Positions 15,489 through 22,633 of a stretch of 64,000 nt of DNA are shown piece by piece. Below the pieces are notes generated by a model that did no database searches, was not told the DNA's origin, and saw nothing but the letters and a program-made list of their open reading frames with translations. The translations under genes and the position numbers were made by a program. Positions within the stretch are counted from its first letter, which is position 1, and every line of letters begins with the position of its first letter. Location of the stretch: NCBI RefSeq assembly GCF_000716715.1, contig NZ_JNYJ01000012.1, positions 62,001-126,000 on the forward strand, given 5' to 3'. The DNA is from Dactylosporangium aurantiacum (GTDB taxonomy: Bacteria > Actinomycetota > Actinomycetes > Mycobacteriales > Micromonosporaceae).

Positions 15489-16015
15489 GCGTGTTCTCCC
15501 TGGACGGTACGGACGAAACGGCGCTCCTCCGACAGGGCCGGGCTGGCCCGCAGCTTGGCGAGGGCCCGCGAGCAGACGGACTTGACCGTGCCGACGCTGA
15601 CGCCGAGGGTCTGCGCCGTCTGCTGCTCGGACAGGTCGACGTAGTAGCGCAGCACGATCGCGGCGCGCTCCCGCCGGGTCAGCGACTGCAGCGCCGCCAC
15701 GAGCGCGGCCCGGTCCTCGACCGCGCCGTGCCCGCCGTCATGCCCGCCGTCGTGCCCCGCGCCCTCGCCGGTCAGGTCGGCGCGCGGCTGCTCCCGCCAC
15801 GGGCGCCGGCGCAGCCAGTCGGTGTGCAGGTTGACCATCACCCGCCGGGCGTAGCTGAGCGCGTCGTCGTGCCGGACCCGGTGCCACGCGCCGTACGTGC
15901 GGATCAGCGCGGTCTGCGCGAGGTCCTGTGCCTGCTCGGCGTGGCCGGTCAGCAGCCAGCCGAGCCGCAGCAACGGCTGGGTCGCCGCGGCGGCGAACTC
16001 GTCGAAGTCGCGCAT
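15485..16015 (-). CDS. SigE-family (ECF) RNA polymerase sigma factor
   Basis: The 176-residue factor has region 2 (RDFDEFAAAATQPLLRLGWL, AEQAQDLAQTALIRTYGAW, YARRVMVNLHTDWLRRRP) and region 4 (LTRRERAAIVLRYYVDLSEQ with SVGTVKSVCSRALAKLR). This pattern is the actinomycete SigE-70 group. A His/Gly/Asp linker (GAGHDGGHDGGHG) joins the two. The ATG at 16015 is preceded by GAGGGT; the gene starts eight bases downstream of the sigJ-like stop and overlaps the next gene by four bases. It probably controls its own cluster with the membrane protein, by inference from position. Confidence 0.9.
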   Translation of the reverse strand: MRDFDEFAAAATQPLLRLGWLLTGHAEQAQDLAQTALIRTYGAWHRVRHDDALSYARRVMVNLHTDWLRRRPWREQPRADLTGEGAGHDGGHDGGHGAVEDRAALVAALQSLTRRERAAIVLRYYVDLSEQQTAQTLGVSVGTVKSVCSRALAKLRASPALSEERRFVRTVQGEHA

Positions 16016-16023
16016 ACCCTCTA

Positions 16024-16872
16024 CTACGAGCCGGGCGCGCCGAAGGTTGACAGCTTCGCCGGGTTCGCGACCCGGAACACGTCGTGGATGCGCCCGTCGA
16101 CCACGGCGACGCACATCGCGTACCGGTAGAGGCCGTCCACGAGCAGCCCGTACTCCCCGTTGACCCCGGTCGGCACGATGGTGACCACCGCCGCGTGCCG
16201 CCGCATGACCGCGGTGAAGAACCGGATCACCTTCGCCCGGCCGCGGATCGGGTTGGGGCCGGTGCGCACCTTGCCGCCGCCGTCGTTCCAGGCGACGACG
16301 TCCTCGTGCAGCAGCCGCTCCAGGCGCTCGACGTCGCCGTCGCGGGCCGCGGCGACGAACCCGTCGAGCAGCCGCGCGTGCTGCGCCGGGTCGGTGCTGA
16401 ACCTGACCCGCCCGGCGAGCGCCGCCCCCGCCCGGCGGTGCAGCTGCCGGCAGTCCTCCTCGCCACGGTCCAGGATCGCGGCGATCTCCGCGTACGGCAG
16501 GTCGAACGCGGTCCGCAGCACGTACACGGCGCGCTGCGGCGGCGTCAGGCGCTCCATCAGGTGCAGGACCGCGACCGACAGGTCCGAGGTGTCGATCACG
16601 TCGTGCACCGCGTCGCCCGTGTGCACCGGCTCGGGCAGCCAGGTGCCGGGGTACTCCTCCCGCCGGGCCTGCCGGGCGCGCAGCGCGTCCACGGCGAGCC
16701 GCGCCACCACCCTGGTCAGGTAGCGGCGCGGCTCGGTGACCTCCGACCGGTCGGCGCGGGTCCACCGCAGGTACGCCTCCTGCAGCACGTCCTCGGCGTC
16801 GTGCACGGTGCCGACGAGCCGGTACGCCAGGCCGAGGAGCATCCGGCGGTGCGCCAGGAACTCCCCGGTCAT
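16024..16872 (-). CDS. ECF41/SigJ-type sigma factor with C-terminal SnoaL-like domain
   Basis: The 282-residue factor carries region 2 (FLAHRRMLLGLAYRLVGTVHDAEDVLQEAYLRW), region 4 (TPPQRAVYVLRTAFDLPYAEIAAIL) and a 110-residue SnoaL/NTF2-like C-terminal domain (RLLDGFVAAARDGDVERLERLLHEDV..WNDGGGK). This domain set defines the SigJ/ECF41 group, in which the extra domain replaces an anti-sigma factor. In known members it directs transcription of a neighbouring carboxymuconolactone-decarboxylase-like gene, and exactly such a gene lies immediately upstream with an ATGA overlap. The inner ATG at 16872 was chosen on that basis. Confidence 0.92.
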   Translation of the reverse strand: MTGEFLAHRRMLLGLAYRLVGTVHDAEDVLQEAYLRWTRADRSEVTEPRRYLTRVVARLAVDALRARQARREEYPGTWLPEPVHTGDAVHDVIDTSDLSVAVLHLMERLTPPQRAVYVLRTAFDLPYAEIAAILDRGEEDCRQLHRRAGAALAGRVRFSTDPAQHARLLDGFVAAARDGDVERLERLLHEDVVAWNDGGGKVRTGPNPIRGRAKVIRFFTAVMRRHAAVVTIVPTGVNGEYGLLVDGLYRYAMCVAVVDGRIHDVFRVANPAKLSTFGAPGS

Positions 16873-17309
16873 CAGGTCGTCGGCTGTTTCCTCGTCGGCA
16901 CGGCGAGACGGTTCCACACGTTGATCGTCGCAATGACCATCAGCAGGTCCGCAACCCCCTTCGTGCCGTAGTGCTCGACGGCGGTGTCCCACACCTCGTC
17001 GGGGACCCCGTGCTCACCCAGCCGGGTGACGTGGTCGGTGAGGTCGAGCGCGGCGCGTTCCTTCTCGTCGAAGAACGGCGCCTCCCGCCACACCGAGACA
17101 CCGAAGAGCTTCCGGCTGTCCTCGCCGTCGGCGAGCGCCTCGGTCGTGTGCAGGTCGACACAGAAGGCGCACCCGTTGAGGATCGACGCCCGCAGCTTGA
17201 GCAGGTGCAGCAGGGCCGGGTCGACGTGCGCCCGGACGTACTTCTCCAGGCCGAGGACCGCCTGGTACGCCTCCGGGTTGATCTCGTTGAACGACATTCG
17301 CTGGGTCAT
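16872..17309 (-). CDS. AhpD-like carboxymuconolactone decarboxylase family protein
   Basis: The 145-residue alkylhydroperoxidase-fold protein carries the redox CxxC in NGCAFCVDLHTTEA with its proton-relay His, preceded by LLHLLKLRASIL. Such proteins act as peroxidases or in redox repair in the cytoplasm. It is the first gene of a four-gene minus-strand run (this gene, SigJ-type factor, SigE-type factor, membrane protein) and overlaps the SigJ gene by four bases. The ATG at 17309 fits the conserved NPEAYQAVLGLEKYV start of the family. Control by its own SigJ-type factor is likely from family precedent. Confidence 0.9.
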   Translation of the reverse strand: MTQRMSFNEINPEAYQAVLGLEKYVRAHVDPALLHLLKLRASILNGCAFCVDLHTTEALADGEDSRKLFGVSVWREAPFFDEKERAALDLTDHVTRLGEHGVPDEVWDTAVEHYGTKGVADLLMVIATINVWNRLAVPTRKQPTT

Positions 17310-17406
17310 GCAGTGACGACGGGACGGGCCTGGCGGAACGTGACACTTCCGGGCCGCCGGTGCTGTGGCGTGGGACACCCCCGGCACGGGACTAAGGTTC
17401 GACGGT

Positions 17407-17895
17407 GTGGACACCACCCGCACCCCGTCCGGCTGGCGGCACCTGCCGCCGCCCGCCAGGGCGATCGCGACCGCCGCCTCGGCCGCCGTGGAGGCGGCCC
17501 AGGGCCGCGACAAGGAGGCCTACGACACCGCCGTCGAGCAGCTCGCCGCCCTCGACGCCGAGCAGGTCGGCCTGGTCCTCGGCGCCGTCGTGCGCACCCT
17601 GCTGGAGGACCGGCACCCCGACGGCCTCGACGGTGACGACGTGCGCGCCGCCCTCGAGCACGCGGTCCGCTCCGCCGCCGAGTGGCAGGACGTCGACCCG
17701 CAGGTGATGGTGGTGCTGCTGGTCGGCGCTCTCGGCGTGCAGGACGACGGCGACGACGAGGGCCGCCCGTCGCCGCAGGCCCTGGCGCGGCACGCCCCGC
17801 TGCTGCTCGTGGACCTGCTGCAGGCGCGGCCGTTCGCGCGGTACCTGCGGGCCGCGTTCACCGAGATCGAGCGGGCGCAGACCCAGGACGTGTGA
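17407..17895 (+). CDS. Hypothetical alpha-helical protein
   Basis: The 162-residue soluble protein is almost all helix by composition: ARAIATAASAAVEAAQGRDKEAYDTAV, LDAEQVGLVLGAVVRTLLED, DDVRAALEHAVRSAAEW and PQVMVVLLVGALGVQDDGDDEG, ending in ALARHAPLLLVDLLQARPFARYL. No signal peptide or catalytic motif is visible. The GTG at 17407 begins directly before the conserved-looking TPSGWRHLPPPAR. It diverges from the AhpD gene and converges with the long unknown gene at 17917, only 21 bases away. I do not recognise the family. Confidence 0.6.
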   Translation: MDTTRTPSGWRHLPPPARAIATAASAAVEAAQGRDKEAYDTAVEQLAALDAEQVGLVLGAVVRTLLEDRHPDGLDGDDVRAALEHAVRSAAEWQDVDPQVMVVLLVGALGVQDDGDDEGRPSPQALARHAPLLLVDLLQARPFARYLRAAFTEIERAQTQDV

Positions 17896-17916
17896 CACCC
17901 CGCGGCCCGGCGAGGG

Positions 17917-19473
17917 TCAGCGCGACAGCCGCAGGTGCAGCTGGAACGCGACCTCGCTGTGCCGGATCGCCGGCGGGCGCAGGGCGAGCAGCTGCCGTTC
18001 CAGGACGACCTGCAGCTCGCGGGGCGGGGCCTCGGGGCGGGCCATGATGCGCACCGCGACCGGGCGGGACGGGCCGAGGCGGAACTCGACCATGAGCTCC
18101 TCGGTGCCGTGCCGCACCCCGGTGAACGCCCGGTCGACGATGCCCCTGGCCCGGTCGATGAAGTCGCCGAGCTCGGCCGGGGTCGTGGCCCGGCGCACCT
18201 GCTCCTCCGCCGTGAGCAGCACGATCCGGCCGCGGTCGACGTGCCGCAGCGCCCGGCCGCCGGCGTCCGGCCCGGAGCGGTCCGCCTCCTCGGCCGGCGG
18301 CGGGCGGTAGATGGTGAGCTCGCCGGTGCGGTACCGCTCGGCGGCCGGGCCCGCCCCCGGCGCACCGTCCGGCGGCGGGGCCGCGGGCAGCGGCGCCGCC
18401 TGCGTGCCCGGGCCCGGCCGGACCGCCTGCACCGGCCGCGACGCCGGACCCCGCCGCGGCTCCAGCCGCAGCGCGAGGGTCCTGACCGCGCCGGCCGGCA
18501 GGCCGATCTCGATCGGGCGGCCGGCCTCGACCGCCTGCCGGAGCCGGGCGTACATGGCGCCGGTCAGCAGCACCGCGAAGCCGTCCTCGATCTGCCGAGC
18601 GGTCGGCTCCAGGGTGCCCCGGACGAGGAGCAGGAAGTTGCAGCCGATCCGGGTGGACCGCTCGCCGCCGGGCGCGACGATCGCGGCCGGGCCCTGCTGG
18701 CCGGGGGCCCACACGTACGTCTGCGGCACGTCGGCGAGGCCGGGCAGGAACGCGCACACGTCGGCGGCCTCGCGCAGCGCCTCCTCGAACGCCTCCAGCT
18801 CCTCGTCGGCACCGCCGATGTAGGAGGTCGCGTCGCCCGCGGTGATCGTCAGCTCGAGCCGGTCACCGACGTGCACGACCCGCAGGAACGGCAGGTTGTA
18901 CGCGGGGGCCTTCGACAGCATCGTCGCGGCGCGGAACTCGGCGTCGTCGACGACCGGGGACCGGCCGGGGCGGAACCACCACGGGTGCGGGTAGTACCGC
19001 TCCTGCGCGCCGAGCAGCGACAGGACCCGCGCGTGCCCGAACCGCTGCACCACCGTCGTCTCGCCGGCCAGCAGCGGCAGCGCGACCAGCGGCGGCCGCT
19101 CGAACCGGACCGTCGACGGGATCTCCTCGGGGGCCGCGGCGTACACGAACCCGGTCACCCGGCCGTCGATGTCGATGCCGGGTGCGTTGAAGACGCTGAC
19201 GTCGCCGGCCTCCACCAGCCGGCCCTCGGCGGCGAGCCGGTGCACGGTGCGGGCCATCGTCAGCGGGTACCCGGGCGCGGGGGTGCCGGTGCGGATGACG
19301 GCGAAGACCATCTCGCGCTGGCCGTGCCGCTCCAGCCCTTCGGTGGTGTACAGGAGTGCGGGCAGCATGCCGGAAGCCGTGCGGATGCCACCCTCGTCGA
19401 TGGCGACCGACAGCTGCCGGGGGATGAGGACCTCCCGGCCGACGGGTAACGCGGAGCCCACGGGGCCGATCAT
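17917..19473 (-). CDS. Large hypothetical protein, no recognised domain
   Basis: The 518-residue protein has no signal peptide or membrane segment. It shows a 330-residue, beta-rich N-terminal part (GREVLIPRQLSVAIDEGGIR, HPWWFRPGRSP, LPFLRVVHVGDRLELTITAG, TRIGCNFLLLVRGTLEP), a Pro/Ala-rich hinge, and a C-terminal helical-plus-strand part (TTPAELGDFIDRARGIVDRA, LMVEFRLGPSRPVAVRIMAR, HSEVAFQLHLRLSR). Codon usage and GC match the surroundings and the frame is intact, so it is a real gene. Start ATG 19473 or GTG 19482 cannot be decided; neither has a good ribosome site. It diverges from the sigma-like membrane gene at 19601. Confidence 0.6.
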   Translation of the reverse strand: MIGPVGSALPVGREVLIPRQLSVAIDEGGIRTASGMLPALLYTTEGLERHGQREMVFAVIRTGTPAPGYPLTMARTVHRLAAEGRLVEAGDVSVFNAPGIDIDGRVTGFVYAAAPEEIPSTVRFERPPLVALPLLAGETTVVQRFGHARVLSLLGAQERYYPHPWWFRPGRSPVVDDAEFRAATMLSKAPAYNLPFLRVVHVGDRLELTITAGDATSYIGGADEELEAFEEALREAADVCAFLPGLADVPQTYVWAPGQQGPAAIVAPGGERSTRIGCNFLLLVRGTLEPTARQIEDGFAVLLTGAMYARLRQAVEAGRPIEIGLPAGAVRTLALRLEPRRGPASRPVQAVRPGPGTQAAPLPAAPPPDGAPGAGPAAERYRTGELTIYRPPPAEEADRSGPDAGGRALRHVDRGRIVLLTAEEQVRRATTPAELGDFIDRARGIVDRAFTGVRHGTEELMVEFRLGPSRPVAVRIMARPEAPPRELQVVLERQLLALRPPAIRHSEVAFQLHLRLSR

Positions 19474-19600
19474 CGCATCCACGCGCAACAGTTGACCTTG
19501 GAGGAACGCGGCGGCCGGTGCCGGCGGCACCCGCCGCGCCCGCCGGTCGCAGCCCACGGTGAGGGTGGCGCTGCGCCGCGTGGACGGCGACGATGGTGTG

Positions 19601-20137
19601 ATGCGGATGACGTCGGAGCCGCCCGCCGAATACGTCGCATTCGTCTCCCGGCACCTGGAGCCGTTGCGCCGGGACTCCGTGCGCGTCGTCGGCGCCGAGG
19701 AGGACGCCGACTGCCTGTACGCCGACGTCCTCACCGACGTCGCGACCCGGTGGAGCTGGCTGGAGCTGCTGCGCACCCGGCTCGGGCACGAGGACGCCGC
19801 CGACGACTTCCTCGGCCGGGTGTTCGCCCGCCGCTCCGAGCGGTACTACCTGGCCGAGGACGGGCCCGCGGACGACCACGAGATCCAGGTGACCGCCTGG
19901 CGCCCGGACGAGCCGCCGCCGGCCCGCCGGGTGTACGTCAGCACCGCCGTGCGGCTCGCCCCGATGCTCGTGCCGAAGCGCAGGAGCAGCGCGTTCGTCG
20001 CCGGGCCGGCGTGCGAGGCGGCGATCGCGTGGTGGCACGCGTACGAGACGATCCGCCGCCGCCGGCTCGCGTACGTCGGGTTCGTGGCGCTCGCCCTGCT
20101 GATGGCCCTGGCGAACGTCACCGCGCCGCCGGCGTGA
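19601..20137 (+). CDS. Sigma region-2-like protein with C-terminal membrane helix
   Basis: The 178-residue protein begins with AEYVAFVSRHLEPLRRDSVRVVGAEEDADCLYADVLTDVATRW, which follows the region-2 pattern of SigE-type sigma factors (helix, LvGd, acidic, then a helix ending in RW). There is no region 4: the rest is a beta-rich middle part (DEIQVTAWRPDEPPPARR) and one C-terminal membrane helix (RLAYVGFVALALLMALANV) preceded by arginines. It cannot work as a normal sigma factor and could be a membrane-held decoy or regulator; this is inference. The ATG at 19601 was chosen; the frame opens at 19559. Confidence 0.6.
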   Translation: MRMTSEPPAEYVAFVSRHLEPLRRDSVRVVGAEEDADCLYADVLTDVATRWSWLELLRTRLGHEDAADDFLGRVFARRSERYYLAEDGPADDHEIQVTAWRPDEPPPARRVYVSTAVRLAPMLVPKRRSSAFVAGPACEAAIAWWHAYETIRRRRLAYVGFVALALLMALANVTAPPA

Positions 20138-20325
20138 CGCACGCCACCTTCCGGGCGGCCCGAGCGCGCCTGCGCCGCGCCGGCCGCCGTTGCGCCTGCT
20201 CCCGCCGCTCCCGCCGGAAACCCTGACGGTGCGGCCCGGGCGGGCCGCAGGGGTTGACACCGGCGCCCGGCACAGTCCGGTTGACGGATCCTGCTAGTGT
20301 CCGCCGGAGGCTGGTTGGGGGTGAC

Positions 20326-21372
20326 ATGAGCATGACGACACGCGTCGCGGGACGCTCGGCGCGGCACGACGCCGCACATCGCCGGGTCGCGGCGGCGGCG
20401 GCACTGGCGGTCGCCGTCGGTGCGGGCGTGTTCGGCGCGCTCGCCGCCGCCCGGCCCGCGCACGCCGCGACCGCCGAGGCCGACATCGAGGCGAAGGTCG
20501 GCGACGGCTCGGTCCAGGGCAAGGCCGGCGAGAAGACCTCCGTCGGCTTCCAGGTGGAGAACCACGGCAAGATCGACGTCGCGGTCGTCGTCACGATCAG
20601 GGTCCCCAGCAACGCGCAGATCGAGTCCGCCGGCTCGTGCGCCGTCGCGAGCAACCGCACCGTGGCCAGCTGCCAGGCGAACCTGAAGGCCGGCGCGAGC
20701 GCCAACGGCTCGATCCAGCTCGTCCTGCGCAGCGGCGGCGAGGGAGAGGGCAGCGTCGTCGCCCGGCTCGCCGCCAACCAGCGGGTCACCGACCCGAAGC
20801 CCGGCAACAACGACGCCAAGTTCAAGCTCCGGGTCACCGGTGCCAGCGCCACCGCGAGCCCGTCGAAGTCGACCCGCGCGTCACGCAGCGCCTCCGCCGA
20901 GCCGACCGGCACGTCCGACGAGGTCATCGCCCCGCCGGAGGCCGGCAACGGCGCGATCCCGCGCGAGGACCCGACCACGAAGCCGGTCAGCGACAGCGGT
21001 GGCCTCGGGTTCGGGTTCTGGATCGGCGTGATCGCCATCGTCGCCGCGCTCGGCCTCGTCGGCAGCCTGTTCTACTTCCGCCGCAAGGACCGGCTGGAGC
21101 CGGACACGGGCGTGTTCCAACGGCCCAACATCGGCCAGGACAACCCGACCTCCGTGATCACCCCGGGGGTGTACGGGTCCCCGGCGGCCCCCTCGTACCA
21201 GGGCGGACCCGGCGGCTCGAACGTCTACGGCGCGCCACCCGCCCCACCGGCGGGCTTCCCACCCGCCGCGTCGCCGGGCTTCCCTCCGGCCGCCCCGCCG
21301 CCGCCCGGCATGCCGCCGGCGCCCGGCGCGAACGATCAGACCGTGCTGATGCGCCGCCCCGACGACCTGTAA
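20326..21372 (+). CDS. Surface protein with CARDB/DUF11-like domain, membrane anchor and Pro-rich tail
   Basis: The 348-residue protein has a basic n-region and a signal peptide ending ARPAHA-AT, an exported Ig-like domain (residues about 48-165; TSVGFQVENHGKIDVAVVVTIRVPS, with a Cys pair in SCAVAS and SCQANL), a Ser/Thr/Pro linker, one membrane helix (GFGFWIGVIAIVAALGLVGSL) with a following basic stop-transfer, and a 95-residue cytoplasmic Pro/Gly/Ala tail ending DDL. Such tails often bind cytosolic partners. The ATG has GGGGG five bases before it. The function is unknown. Confidence 0.75.
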   Translation: MSMTTRVAGRSARHDAAHRRVAAAAALAVAVGAGVFGALAAARPAHAATAEADIEAKVGDGSVQGKAGEKTSVGFQVENHGKIDVAVVVTIRVPSNAQIESAGSCAVASNRTVASCQANLKAGASANGSIQLVLRSGGEGEGSVVARLAANQRVTDPKPGNNDAKFKLRVTGASATASPSKSTRASRSASAEPTGTSDEVIAPPEAGNGAIPREDPTTKPVSDSGGLGFGFWIGVIAIVAALGLVGSLFYFRRKDRLEPDTGVFQRPNIGQDNPTSVITPGVYGSPAAPSYQGGPGGSNVYGAPPAPPAGFPPAASPGFPPAAPPPPGMPPAPGANDQTVLMRRPDDL

Positions 21373-21418
21373 CCGCACCGGATGGTGTGACCCCCGCCGC
21401 GCAGGGCACGATGGTGCG

Positions 21419-22633
21419 ATGCCCGGCGAACGATCAATCTCGATGCGCGGCGCCGCACTCGGCACGGCGCTCGTCTTCACGGCCAGCGGCGCCGTGCTCG
21501 GCACCTGGGTGTCCCGGGTGCCGGCGATCGTCGCCCGGCACGACCTCACCCCCGGCGAGCTGGGGCGGGCGCTGCTCGGGCTCGGCATCGGGTCGCTGCT
21601 GTCCATGCCGCTCACCGGGCACGCCTGCCGGCGCACCGGCAGCCGCGCCTGGGTCGCGGGCATGGCGGTGCTCGCCGCGGCGGCGCTGACCTGCGTGGGC
21701 CTGGCCACCGGGCCGGTCATGCTCGCGGTCGCGCTGTTCGCGCTCGGCATGGTCTTCGGCTCGTGGGACGTGGCGATGAACGTCCAGGGCAGCGCCGTCG
21801 ACCAGCGCGCCGGACGTGAGTGGATGCCCCGCTACCACGCCTGCTGGAGCCTCGGCTCGATCGCCGGCGCGGCCGCCGGTGCCCTCGCGGCCCGCGGCGG
21901 CGTCGGGATCGGCCCGCACCTCACCGCCGCGGCGTGGGTCGCCGCGGCCACCGCACTGGCGGGGACGCTGCGGTTCGTCGACGAACGGACCACCGCCGGG
22001 GGCGGACCGCCGGCCGCCGCCGCGACCGGCCGCCGCCGGTCCGTCGTGAGCCGGGCGCTGCTCCTCGTCGGCCTGGTCACGCTGTGCTCGACCGTCATCG
22101 AGGGCGCCGCCGACGACTGGCTGGCGCTGTACCTGCACACCGGGAAAGGGCTCTCCGAGGCGTCGGCGGCGCTCGGGTTCACGACGTTCGCGACCGCGAT
22201 GACGGTCGTGCGGTTCGCCGGCACGCCGGTCACCGCGCGGATCGGGCGGGCCGGCGTCGTGCGGGCCGGCGGGGTGCTCGCCGTCGCCGGGGTGCTGGTC
22301 ACCGTGCTGTCGCCGTGGACGCCGGCGGCGTTCGCCGGGGCACTGCTGTGGGGCGCCGGGGTGTGCCTGGTGTTCCCCGCCGGGGTGAGCGCCGCCGGCG
22401 AGACCGACCGGCCGGCCGAGTCCATCGCGCTGGTCACCAGCATCGGCTACGGGTCGATCCTGATCGGCCCGCCGCTCATCGGCGCCCTCGCCGACGCGGT
22501 CGGGATGGGCCGGGCGCTGCTCACGCTGGCGGCGCTGGCCGCGGTGATGGCCGCGCTGGCCCCGGTGGTCGGGCCGCCCCGTGCGCGCGCCGCCGGCGTG
22601 GATCAGTCCGGCAGCGCGTCCATCGCCCGGTAG
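21419..22633 (+). CDS. Major facilitator superfamily transporter
   Basis: The 404-residue protein has twelve predicted membrane helices in two halves. The first half contains GTWVSRVPAIVARHDLTPGELG and the MFS loop-2/3 region (LTGHACRRTGSRAW), the second GLSEASAALGFTTFATAMTVVRFAG and GSILIGPPLIGALAD. This resembles the MFS subgroup of bacterial FucP/YbjJ-type proteins (WVSRVPAI is typical of YbjJ relatives). The substrate is not predictable. The last 31 bases overlap the convergent hrpA gene. Start ATG 21419. Confidence 0.88.
   Translation: MPGERSISMRGAALGTALVFTASGAVLGTWVSRVPAIVARHDLTPGELGRALLGLGIGSLLSMPLTGHACRRTGSRAWVAGMAVLAAAALTCVGLATGPVMLAVALFALGMVFGSWDVAMNVQGSAVDQRAGREWMPRYHACWSLGSIAGAAAGALAARGGVGIGPHLTAAAWVAAATALAGTLRFVDERTTAGGGPPAAAATGRRRSVVSRALLLVGLVTLCSTVIEGAADDWLALYLHTGKGLSEASAALGFTTFATAMTVVRFAGTPVTARIGRAGVVRAGGVLAVAGVLVTVLSPWTPAAFAGALLWGAGVCLVFPAGVSAAGETDRPAESIALVTSIGYGSILIGPPLIGALADAVGMGRALLTLAALAAVMAALAPVVGPPRARAAGVDQSGSASIAR

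Noticed and set aside
20254..20300. TTGACA/TTGACG promoter before the surface protein gene
   Set aside because: No -10 lies at the proper spacing from either hexamer.
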